Shown here: in pieces, positions 1 to 5,653 of the stretch
How positions within the stretch are numbered: position 1 is the first letter of the stretch
Layout of the letters: each line of letters starts with the position of its first letter
Source: Planctomycetaceae bacterium
GTDB lineage: Bacteria > Planctomycetota > Planctomycetia > Planctomycetales > Planctomycetaceae
Direction of reading: 5' to 3'
Assembly (NCBI GenBank): GCA_003445035.1
Contig: DLVV01000329.1
Coordinates: forward strand, 487-6,139
DNA length: 5,653 nt
Position numbers and translations under genes: made by a program
Notes under the pieces: generated by a model
Told to the model about the DNA's origin: nothing
Seen by the model: the letters and a program-made list of their open reading frames with translations, nothing else
Databases searched by the model: none

Positions 1-31
1 AGGAGGAGGAGGTGGTGGTGGTGGTGGTGGC
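1..31 (+). repeat. Trinucleotide repeat (AGG then TGG units) encoding a glycine tract
   Basis: About four AGG units are followed by about six TGG units. In the EF-hand frame these read as consecutive GGA then GGT/GGC codons, so the repeat is a coding microsatellite. Gain or loss of units would change only the number of glycines, not the frame. The regular GG runs on the + strand could also form a two-layer G-quadruplex, which is inference only. The repeat is cut by the window edge, so its full length is unknown. Confidence 0.8.
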
Positions 32-382
32 CGCCCTCCGCAGGACGAAAATCCATTCACGGAAGCCGAAAACGCCAAGGCGCTCGTGTCGCTGCTTGAG
101 CGTCACGGTGTCAAGGCCCCGGAAATCAAGGTCAAAGAGGCCGAGGAACAGGCCTCCGGGCGGCCGGAATCGGAGGGCAGTGGCGACACCTCCGACGGCA
201 ACGTCATCGAGGCAATTCTCAAGCAGCACGACAAGGATGGGGACGGCGCGTTGTCGAAAGACGAAGCGCCGGCATTTCTGAAGAACCGTTTCGACCGAAT
301 TGACACCAACAAGGACGGAAAGTGTTCCTTGAAGGAAATGACGACCGCTCGCAGGTTCAATCCCGCTCGCCCCGCCAACTGA
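2..382 (+). CDS. EF-hand calcium-binding protein, C-terminal part (5' end outside window)
   Basis: The reading frame is open from the left edge and ends with TGA at 380-382, giving 126 visible residues; the true start lies upstream. Visible order: ten glycines (residues 1-10), a short Pro/Gln/Asp linker, a helix around residues 20-35, a charged, probably disordered linker (about 40-65), then a pair of EF-hands. Loop 1 is residues 77-88 (DKDGDGALSKDE) and loop 2 is residues 101-112 (DTNKDGKCSLKE). Both have Asp at position 1, Asp or Asn at 3, Asp at 5, Gly at 6 and Glu at 12, so both should bind calcium. Loop 2 has Cys at position 8, where Ile, Leu or Val is usual. Small secreted or periplasmic EF-hand proteins of this kind are abundant in planctomycetes; their roles are mostly unknown, and none is claimed here. 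An internal GTG at 86 could be read as a start, but the frame, with in-register glycine codons, continues upstream of it, so a partial gene is more likely. Confidence 0.85.
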   Translation, partial: GGGGGGGGGGRPPQDENPFTEAENAKALVSLLERHGVKAPEIKVKEAEEQASGRPESEGSGDTSDGNVIEAILKQHDKDGDGALSKDEAPAFLKNRFDRIDTNKDGKCSLKEMTTARRFNPARPAN

Positions 383-404
383 GTTCCGTCGGAAATCTGT
401 TGGG

Positions 405-433
405 CCCTCTAAATCGATCTCTCTGAGGGTTTT
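405..433 (+). terminator. Weak candidate intrinsic terminator after the EF-hand gene
   Basis: CCCTC (405-409) can pair with GAGGG (425-429), followed directly by TTTT (430-433), 22 bases after the EF-hand stop codon. The stem is only 5 bp and the loop is 15 bases, so this is poor for an intrinsic terminator. Position and the T run are the only support. Confidence 0.25.
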
Positions 434-449
434 GCGGAGTCGCTCCCTG

Positions 450-487
450 GTCGATGATGTTCAAGTCCCCTCGTAACATCGGTCGAC
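450..487 (+). promoter_or_regulatory. Imperfect inverted repeat upstream of the TolC-like gene
   Basis: GTCGA-T-GATGTT (450-461) is the near reverse complement of AACATC-GG-TCGAC (475-487). It gives 6 bp plus 5 bp of Watson-Crick pairing around a T-G wobble and one bulged G, with a 13-base loop. No T run follows, so it is not a standard intrinsic terminator. It could be an operator for a dimeric regulator, or a hairpin in the leader RNA of the TolC-like gene, whose preferred start is about 100 bases downstream. The pairing is seen directly; the regulatory role is inference. Confidence 0.4.
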
Positions 488-589
488 AATCTAGGTAGAG
501 TGCGCTTTTGGGGCGATGCTCCGTCTGGCATTTCAGATTGCCAGGGCGTCACAGGGATGTGTCAGGCCGAATCAGGGGGCGCGGCAGGG

Positions 590-3500
590 ATGCCTACTTC
601 ATATCGCGCGTGGGTCGTAGCTGGAATTCTCCTGGCTACTGTCGTCGGTTTTGGTTGTCAGCGTGCTTACTATTACAAGCAGGCCGACCAGGACGCGGCT
701 GCTCTGATCGACGAGAAATCCGACGATCCCCGTTGGGGGTTCGACGAGTTTTCCGTGCAGGTCAATGCCCGAAGTCGCTACGCCAACGACGTTGATCCGG
801 TGCGGCCCCCGATGCCGCCCGACGATCCGAAGTCCAGCGAGTTGATGCAGGCAGTCGGCGGCATGGAGGGGTACGACGGTTGGGGTGAAAACGGGGTGAA
901 GCGGGTCACCGAGAACGTGGACTGGAGAAAACAGCTGGGTGAGTACATGGAGGTGGACAAGCAGGGGCGAGTGCACCTCGACCTGGAAGGGGCCATCCAG
1001 TTGGCGATGGTTCATTCGCCGGGTTACCAGCAGACGATTGAGACGCTTTACCTGTCCGCACTGGACGTCAGTACAGAGCGATTTCGGCTCGAAGTCCAGT
1101 TCTACGGGGGCAACGACTCGTTCCTGACACATCGGGGGAACCAGGGTGTCAGCGGCGAAAGCAACACGCTGACTAACGGGAGCAACGTGCAGATGCGGCG
1201 ACGGTTGGCGACCGCCGGTCAGATCGTCGTTGACTTCGCGAACACATTTACGTGGCAATTTGCCGGGGCGAATACGAACACCGCGACCTCTCTGCTGGGT
1301 TTCAGCATCGTTCAGCCTTTGCTGCGAAGTGGTGGACGGGTGGTGGGGCTCGAGCAGTTGACTCGGGCCGAGCGGAACCTGTTGGGGAACCTTCGGGCGT
1401 TTCAGCGTTATCGAAAAGGGTTCTACACGAACATGGCTATTGGTAGCCGGGGAACCGGTGGGAGTCCCCGGCGTAGCGGTGGATTTTTTGGCGGTACGGG
1501 CTTGACCGGATTCACCGGGCAGGGCTCCGGTGGCTTCGGTGGGGTCGGGTCGGCCAGCGGGTTTGGTGGCGGGTTCTTTGGCGGCGGCGGAACCGGCGGA
1601 GGTGGTGCCGGTGGGGGTGGTGCTGTTGCCGGAGTCGCCGGCGGTGGTGCCGGAAACGTGGGTGGTTTTATCGGGTTGTTGCAGTCACTTCAGCAATTGA
1701 GGAACTCGCAGGACAACCTGGCACTACAGCAACGAACGCTCGCTTTGCTTCAGGCTCTTCAGGAGGCTGGTCAAATCGGGGTCGATCAGGTGTTGAGTTT
1801 TCAACAGAGTATTGAAACTGGCCGCGCTGACATGCTGCAGAGCCAGAACGGTTTTCGGGGACAGGTGGAAAACTTCGTGATGACCAATTTCGGGTTGCCG
1901 GCAACATTTGAGGTGGTGCTTGACGATTCGGTGATCCAGCCGTTCCAGTTCATTGACCCCAGGGTCACTGCGGTCGAAACAGCCGTGGCGGAACTCGTCG
2001 CGAGGTTCGGAGAGGTCGAGACGCCGACCGACGAGCAATTGAGGAGGACCGCGAGCCACTCGAGAAAGCTTCAGGAGGATATCGCGGGATTGGTGTCGTT
2101 GGTTGAAGATGACCTCAAGGCCATGGAAGTGAAGGCGGTGAGGCGGGGAGAGGGTATGACGGACGCGGACAAGGTCCGGTTTGCCGCCGATCGCAAGGCG
2201 TTGTCCGATGACCTGAAGCGACTCCAGGTGCAAAACGAAAACACCCGTAAACTGCTTGGGGCGGCTATCAAGCAGTTGGCTGGCAAACTCAACGCCAAAC
2301 AGAGAACCGATGTTGTGGGGCAACTGATTGCCGTCAATGCGTCGCTGGCCAGTTCTGTCGGAGAACTGGGCCTGGTTCAAGCCGGAGCAAGGCTCGAGGC
2401 AGTGACGCTTGATGATCGTGTGTCTGTCAGTGCGGAAGACGCGTTGGAAATCGCTCGCGCTTACCGGTTGGACTGGATGAACGCCAGGGCGTCACTCGTC
2501 GACGGTTGGCGTTTGGTGGAGTTCAACGCGAATGCCCTGGAATCGGACCTCAGCATCGTGTTCAGCGGTGACATGAAGGGCGATCAGACGAACCCCTTCG
2601 AGCTCAGTGGTCCCAAGGGGTCTCTGCGGGCTGGGCTACAGTTCGACGCTCCGTTGACACGGTTACTGGAGCGGAACAACTTCCGGCAACAGTTGATCAA
2701 TTACGAGCAAACTCGGCGTGGAATGATCCAGTACGAGGATCAGATGTACCAGAGTTTTCGGCTTGCACTGCGGACGTTGTCGCAGCGGGAGCAGAACCTG
2801 GAGATTCAACGCCGGGCGGTCAAGATCGCAATTCGCCGGGTGGATCAGACCCGGCAAATGTTGACGAAGCCTCCGGCTCCGGGGGCGCCAGCACAGCTAA
2901 GTCCGACGGCGACACAGGACTTACTTTCCGCGCTGGCGGCGTTGCGGTCCTCGCAGAACAACTTCATGAGTGTTTGGTTGGCGTATTATTCCGGCCGAAT
3001 GACGTTGATGCGGGATCTGGGCGTGATGCGGATCGACGAGAAAGGCCTCTGGATCGACGAATCCCTTGACGACGCGCTCGACGAGGCAAAAAAATATCCG
3101 AGCGCGCTGCCACCTTCGATTCCGCAAGCGTGGTTGCATAAGGCTGGTGAGGGCTACGAGACGGCACGGTTGGTTCCAACGGAACCAGGAGACGATGGAG
3201 AGGCTGGTTTTGGTTTCGGAATTCCCAGGTTCCTGAAGCCAACGACGTACCTGAACAAACCGGCGGCTCTGGACGACTGGTCCGACCGGGTCAAGAGTGC
3301 CTGGCCGGCGTCGTGGCCCGGAGGTACGGAATCGGTCGAAGAGCCTCCAGCAGACGAGGAAGCGACGTTCGAAGACACTGGTGCGGAGGAATCTACGGTG
3401 GGCGGTCGGACTGAACCGTCGTGGTACGTACCGAGAGTCGGGTGGTTTGGTCTGGGTGAAAAGGCTGACGCCGAGTCGGCGGAAAAGTCCAGTCCTGATA

Positions 3501-3937
3501 ACTCGAAGCGGTCGGTGATCGAAGCTGGTGGAACGGGCGGGTTCCGATTTGATGCGGAGGCCGCCGCTAAAAATCGGAGGTCGGTGGAACCGGCAGGATC
3601 CGATGCGAAGGCGGTCATCTCGACGCCCGCGGCAACCGTTCGTGGTGGAAAACGGTCGGTGGGCAATCGTCGAGCTCAATCCGTCGATACGGTACCCGTC
3701 AGATCATATCGCTCCGTCGTCAAGCCTGGGGTGGTCGTTCCGAAGAGTTCCTACCGGGCGACAGATTCCGTAAACGCCAGGCAAGCGTCCGTGCAGAAGG
3801 AACTGCGACGAAAGGCGGTTCCGACGAGAACGGCACCGGCTGACAAAGGGGAAAAAGAATCTGCGACGGAACGTACCAGCCCGAATGCGGCTGGGTTTTT
3901 GCCGCCTCGGATTCGTCGCGCGTCGGATAGCCAGTGA
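590..3937 (+). CDS. TolC-family outer-membrane efflux lipoprotein with Gly-rich insert and long C-terminal tail
   Basis: Outer-membrane channel component of a tripartite efflux/export system, 1115 residues from ATG 590; typical TolC proteins have about 450-500. Residues 1-23 look like a lipoprotein signal: Arg6, a hydrophobic stretch from about 8 to 21, then G-F-G-C with Cys23 as the likely lipid-modified residue. The first TolC repeat begins near 129 (HLDLEGAIQLAMVHSPGYQ) and includes FSIVQPLLRSGGR (238-250), LTRAERNLLGNL (257-268) and the helix around 360-435 ending in NFGLP. The second repeat starts near 615 (EDALEIARA) and runs through LQFDAPLTRLLERNNFRQQL (683-702) to about 825. Three regions are extra to the core: a Gly-rich insert (285-359), a charged helical segment (about 457-615) and a C-terminal tail (about 826-1115). 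An upstream GTG at 500 would add 30 residues before the signal peptide; ATG 590 has AGGGGG ten bases upstream. The downstream adaptor gene supports the efflux role. Family membership is confident; the substrate is unknown. Confidence 0.9.
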   Translation: MPTSYRAWVVAGILLATVVGFGCQRAYYYKQADQDAAALIDEKSDDPRWGFDEFSVQVNARSRYANDVDPVRPPMPPDDPKSSELMQAVGGMEGYDGWGENGVKRVTENVDWRKQLGEYMEVDKQGRVHLDLEGAIQLAMVHSPGYQQTIETLYLSALDVSTERFRLEVQFYGGNDSFLTHRGNQGVSGESNTLTNGSNVQMRRRLATAGQIVVDFANTFTWQFAGANTNTATSLLGFSIVQPLLRSGGRVVGLEQLTRAERNLLGNLRAFQRYRKGFYTNMAIGSRGTGGSPRRSGGFFGGTGLTGFTGQGSGGFGGVGSASGFGGGFFGGGGTGGGGAGGGGAVAGVAGGGAGNVGGFIGLLQSLQQLRNSQDNLALQQRTLALLQALQEAGQIGVDQVLSFQQSIETGRADMLQSQNGFRGQVENFVMTNFGLPATFEVVLDDSVIQPFQFIDPRVTAVETAVAELVARFGEVETPTDEQLRRTASHSRKLQEDIAGLVSLVEDDLKAMEVKAVRRGEGMTDADKVRFAADRKALSDDLKRLQVQNENTRKLLGAAIKQLAGKLNAKQRTDVVGQLIAVNASLASSVGELGLVQAGARLEAVTLDDRVSVSAEDALEIARAYRLDWMNARASLVDGWRLVEFNANALESDLSIVFSGDMKGDQTNPFELSGPKGSLRAGLQFDAPLTRLLERNNFRQQLINYEQTRRGMIQYEDQMYQSFRLALRTLSQREQNLEIQRRAVKIAIRRVDQTRQMLTKPPAPGAPAQLSPTATQDLLSALAALRSSQNNFMSVWLAYYSGRMTLMRDLGVMRIDEKGLWIDESLDDALDEAKKYPSALPPSIPQAWLHKAGEGYETARLVPTEPGDDGEAGFGFGIPRFLKPTTYLNKPAALDDWSDRVKSAWPASWPGGTESVEEPPADEEATFEDTGAEESTVGGRTEPSWYVPRVGWFGLGEKADAESAEKSSPDNSKRSVIEAGGTGGFRFDAEAAAKNRRSVEPAGSDAKAVISTPAATVRGGKRSVGNRRAQSVDTVPVRSYRSVVKPGVVVPKSSYRATDSVNARQASVQKELRRKAVPTRTAPADKGEKESATERTSPNAAGFLPPRIRRASDSQ
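1442..1666 (+). repeat. Low-complexity Gly-rich coding insert in the TolC-like protein
   Basis: Residues 285-359 of the TolC-like protein contain 40 glycines in 75 positions, mixed with Ser, Thr, Ala and Phe. Irregular GGN codon runs (GGC, GGT, GGA, GGG) make the + strand rich in GG clusters. The segment interrupts the TolC fold between FQRYRKGFYTNMA and FIGLLQSLQQL. In canonical TolC/OprM-like proteins these two flanks would be nearly continuous helix in the periplasmic barrel. Confidence 0.85.
3509..3718 (+). repeat. Recurring R-S-V motif in the C-terminal tail of the TolC-like protein
   Basis: The tripeptide RSV occurs at residues 974-976, 997-999, 1022-1024 and 1041-1043, spaced 23, 25 and 19 residues apart, usually preceded by Lys, Arg or Tyr. 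Three copies continue into a related ending (IEAG, EPAG, VKPG). The first three share the DNA word GGTCGGTG. Further Ser-Val pairs lie at 1031, 1060 and 1067. The copies are degenerate, so this is a loose protein-level repeat rather than a clean DNA tandem repeat. Confidence 0.5.
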
Positions 3938-4057
3938 CGGGTCGAATTGCCACGGCTTGGTGACATCGCTCGGGTGGGCTTACATCCACTTCGGACCCCA
4001 AATTCCGTTGCTTTATGCCGTGATTTGGCGACAATGGACGTTCCGGCGATTCGAGTT

Positions 4058-4097
4058 CGGGATTCTAGACGAAACGGGTTGTTATTGGCGAATCCCG
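4058..4097 (+). promoter_or_regulatory. 8-bp perfect inverted repeat in the tolC-adaptor intergenic region
   Basis: CGGGATTC (4058-4065) is exactly reverse-complementary to GAATCCCG (4090-4097), with a 24-base spacer. The pairing does not extend in either direction. It lies about 120 bases after the TolC-like stop codon and 114 bases before the adaptor start. It could be a paired binding site or a long-loop hairpin; an 8-bp match in a gap of this size can also arise by chance. Confidence 0.25.
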
Positions 4098-4145
4098 CCC
4101 CGTGTCGCGGTGTTTCAAGTGATAAGCGGCGTTATGTTGGCGCGT

Positions 4146-4172
4146 TAATTCGTCGGTGTTACCGGCGAGTTG
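4146..4172 (+). promoter_or_regulatory. Strong stem-loop just upstream of the adaptor gene
   Basis: Bases 4146-4157 pair with 4161-4172 around a GTT loop, giving 12 consecutive pairs of which nine are Watson-Crick and three are G-U in RNA. The core is CGGT-GTT-ACCG. It is followed by CATTCTTTC, which is pyrimidine-rich but not a clean T run, so it is at best a weak terminator for the TolC-like gene. Lying 39 bases before the adaptor ATG, it could instead sit in the adaptor leader and affect translation or RNA stability. Confidence 0.45.
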
Positions 4173-4200
4173 CATTCTTTCAACCGAGCCCGACAAAAGC

Positions 4201-4203
4201 AGG
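4201..4203 (+). promoter_or_regulatory. Ribosome binding site for the adaptor gene
   Basis: The sequence GCAGGCAACAGACATG places an AGG core eight bases before ATG 4212. This supports 4212 over the ATGs at 4218 and 4257, which lack an equally placed core. Confidence 0.45.
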
Positions 4204-4211
4204 CAACAGAC

Positions 4212-5653
4212 ATGGCGATGACAAAATCATCCTCGGCGACATCCAGTCAGAAACGTATGGCGGATGGCGGCAGCACGGTGTTGCTGCTCGGGTTGTTGAT
4301 CTGTGGCCTGGCTGGTTCGGGCTGTGGACTCGTGGATTCCTTGGGCAGCGGTGAGGCGAGTGCCTCGGAAGATCAGAAATTGACCGCCGTTGTCCAGAAG
4401 GGCGTGATTCAGGTCAGCGTGACCGAAGATGGTGAGGTCGAGAGTGCCAAGCCTATTGTTTTGAAGTGCATGGTTGCTGGCGGAGCTCAGATTCTCGAGA
4501 TCGTCCCGGATGGCACCCGGATCGTCGAAAAAGGGGGTCAGAAAGAGGATGAATCGGACGTCTTCGTGGGCGATCAAATCGTCAAATTGGACGATTCGAA
4601 AATCAAAGATGCGTTGGACCAACAGAAGATCAAAGTCGGAAATGCGGAGAACGCTCTGATCCTGGCTGAAAAAGATCTTTCCCTGGCCACGATCTCGGTG
4701 AATGAATACGAGAAGGGGACATTCGTCCAGGAACTGCAGGGGCTGGATGCCGAAGTCACGATTGCGATGGAGAACCTCCGTGGCGCTGAGAACCAATTCG
4801 AGTACACGCAGAAGATGTTCCGCAAAGGTTTCGTCACGAAACTGCAGTTGGAGGCGGACGAATTCGCGGTGAAACGCTCAAACCTGGAACTCGCACAGTC
4901 TCAGACGAAACGGAAAGTGCTGGTCGTCTTCACCAAGGAGAAGATGCTGGAAGATCTTCATAGTGCAGTGAAGACGGCCACATCGGGGGTGAAGCAGAAG
5001 CAGAGTGCCTTGGACCTCGAGAAGAGATCATTGAGTCGGATTACCGAGCAGTTCAAGAATTGCGTCATCGTGGCTCCTAAGCCGGGCATGGTGGTCTATC
5101 ACAACGAACGTAGTCGTTGGGGACGGAGTCAGAGTGCACAGATCGAGGAAGGGGCGACTGTCCGTGAACACCAGGCCATCGTGAAGTTGCCGGACTTCAC
5201 CAAGATGCAGGTGAAGGTCAGCGTTCACGAGTCGAAGGTTCAGCAAGTGGCCGTTGGTGATCGAGCGTCATTGACGATCCAGGGGTACAACGAGCCGCTG
5301 AGTGGCGTGGTGGTTGAGATTGCCAACCAGCCGGAGCAAGCCAGCTGGTACCAGGCCAAGGTCAAGGAATATGCGACCATCGTCAAGATCGACGAGATTC
5401 CGTCCGGAATGGTACCGGGTATGTCGGCTGAGGTGGTGATCGATGTCGAAGAACGCAGCGACGTGTTGAAGCTCCCCGTCGAATCGGTGATTGAGATCGG
5501 CGGCGAGTTTTTTGCGTGGTCTAGCGCGACCGATGGAAGCGGCTACGAAAGAAAGAAACTTGATGTGGTCAAGAGCGAGAAGGGCGATGCCCGCGTGTTG
5601 ACCGACAGTAAGTTCATCGCTGTGAATAGCGGTGTCGCGGAGAACGAATTGGT
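4212..5653 (+). CDS. HlyD/AcrA-type periplasmic adaptor lipoprotein (3' end outside window)
   Basis: Membrane-fusion (adaptor) component linking an inner-membrane transporter to a TolC-like channel. From ATG 4212, 480 complete residues are visible with no stop. Residues 1-38 form a signal peptide with a hydrophobic run (22-34) and G-S-G-C; Cys38 is the likely lipid-modified residue. Order after that: first beta-barrel/lipoyl strands (about 60-128; VSVTEDGEVESAKPIVLKC, then GDQIVKLDDS), an alpha-helical coiled-coil hairpin (about 128-282) with a tip-like turn at FRKGFVTKLQLEADE, the second lipoyl half (CVIVAPKPGMVVY, 284-296), a beta-barrel (about 311-412; VHESKVQQVAVGD, VPGMSAEVVIDV), and the start of the membrane-proximal domain (LKLPVESVIEIGG onward). 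A 13-residue acidic insert sits in the first lipoyl half (107-119). Cys86 and Cys284 flank the hairpin. The wording matches planctomycete adaptors that usually precede ABC transporter genes, from memory. The upstream TolC-like gene, 274 bases away, is its probable partner. Confidence 0.9.
   Translation, partial: MAMTKSSSATSSQKRMADGGSTVLLLGLLICGLAGSGCGLVDSLGSGEASASEDQKLTAVVQKGVIQVSVTEDGEVESAKPIVLKCMVAGGAQILEIVPDGTRIVEKGGQKEDESDVFVGDQIVKLDDSKIKDALDQQKIKVGNAENALILAEKDLSLATISVNEYEKGTFVQELQGLDAEVTIAMENLRGAENQFEYTQKMFRKGFVTKLQLEADEFAVKRSNLELAQSQTKRKVLVVFTKEKMLEDLHSAVKTATSGVKQKQSALDLEKRSLSRITEQFKNCVIVAPKPGMVVYHNERSRWGRSQSAQIEEGATVREHQAIVKLPDFTKMQVKVSVHESKVQQVAVGDRASLTIQGYNEPLSGVVVEIANQPEQASWYQAKVKEYATIVKIDEIPSGMVPGMSAEVVIDVEERSDVLKLPVESVIEIGGEFFAWSSATDGSGYERKKLDVVKSEKGDARVLTDSKFIAVNSGVAENEL

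Larger units (their letters stand above)
3938..4211. other. Intergenic region between the TolC-like and adaptor genes
   Basis: These 274 bases hold no convincing gene. They contain the two inverted repeats listed separately and a minor GTGG/CCAC pairing at 3974-3989 with no T run. The best promoter-like pair is TTGCTT (4008-4013) and GACAAT (4030-4035) with a 16-base spacer, three and four of six matches to the sigma-70 boxes, which is too weak to call. The gap is long for a tightly coupled operon, so the adaptor may have its own promoter. Confidence 0.6.

Noticed and set aside
12..281. Open frame of 89 codons on the + strand overlapping the EF-hand gene
   Set aside because: Arg/Ser/Pro-rich out-of-frame reading of the EF-hand gene; the two canonical calcium loops are in the other frame.
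599..1258. Open frame of 219 codons on the - strand
   Set aside because: It lies wholly antisense to the well-supported TolC-like gene, has no recognisable domain, and is of a length expected from codon bias in a GC-rich gene.
1724..2380. Open frame of 218 codons on the - strand
   Set aside because: Antisense to the helical part of the TolC-like gene; composition (many His, Arg, Pro) is typical of a shadow frame and no family is recognisable.
2921..3679. Open frame of 252 codons on the - strand
   Set aside because: Antisense to the TolC-like tail; Arg/Pro/Ser-rich with no motif. The + strand frame explains the region.
3974..3989. Small hairpin after the TolC-like stop codon
   Set aside because: Only four Watson-Crick pairs extended by G-U pairs, with no T run after it.
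4008..4035. Possible sigma-70 promoter TTGCTT / GACAAT before the adaptor gene
   Set aside because: Only three and four of six matches with a 16-base spacer; too weak to call, and promoter consensus in this lineage is uncertain.
3947..4354. Open frame of 135 codons on the + strand across the intergenic gap into the adaptor gene
   Set aside because: It starts with TTG, overlaps the adaptor signal peptide out of frame by over 140 bases, and has Arg-rich composition and no recognisable domain.
4227..4796. Open frame of 189 codons on the - strand
   Set aside because: Antisense to the adaptor gene, whose domain order is clear; no motif supports the reverse frame.

Overview
The window reads like chromosomal DNA of a planctomycete (Planctomycetota, Pirellulales/Planctomycetales type). 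This rests on protein style rather than any marker gene. There is a small EF-hand protein ending in a paired calcium-binding motif. There is also a very long TolC-like outer-membrane factor with a glycine-rich insertion, and a lipoprotein HlyD/AcrA-type adaptor whose wording (an SAK-x-V-x-L/V-x-C segment, a W-G-R segment, an E-G-A-T-V-R-E segment, a V-H-E-S-K-V segment) closely follows the planctomycete adaptor family as I remember it. Base composition is moderately GC-rich. All convincing genes lie on the + strand.

Layout. Positions 2-382 hold the 3' part of an EF-hand gene that enters from the left; its first visible codons are a pure glycine tract encoded by AGG/TGG-type trinucleotide repeats. 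Positions 383-589 are mostly non-coding and hold a weak terminator-like hairpin (405-433) and a much better imperfect inverted repeat (450-487). Positions 590-3937 encode a 1115-residue TolC-family lipoprotein (a GTG at 500 would add 30 residues, but the signal peptide favours 590). Positions 3938-4211 are a 274-base gap with two inverted repeats, the stronger (4146-4172) about 40 bases before the next start codon. Positions 4212-5653 encode at least 480 residues of a HlyD/AcrA-type adaptor lipoprotein that runs off the right edge.

How the genes fit together. The TolC-like channel and the adaptor are two of the three parts of a tripartite efflux or export machine. The inner-membrane pump (an ABC/MacB-type or RND transporter) is not in the window and would be expected just downstream. 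The EF-hand gene looks like an unrelated neighbour. The substrate cannot be told from this sequence.

The most unusual material is inside the outer-membrane factor: a 75-residue insert that is over half glycine, a roughly 160-residue charged helical insert between the two TolC repeats, and a tail of about 290 residues with an acidic patch followed by a basic region carrying a recurring R-S-V motif. No RNA gene, insertion sequence, CRISPR array or clear sign of a wholly new system was found.
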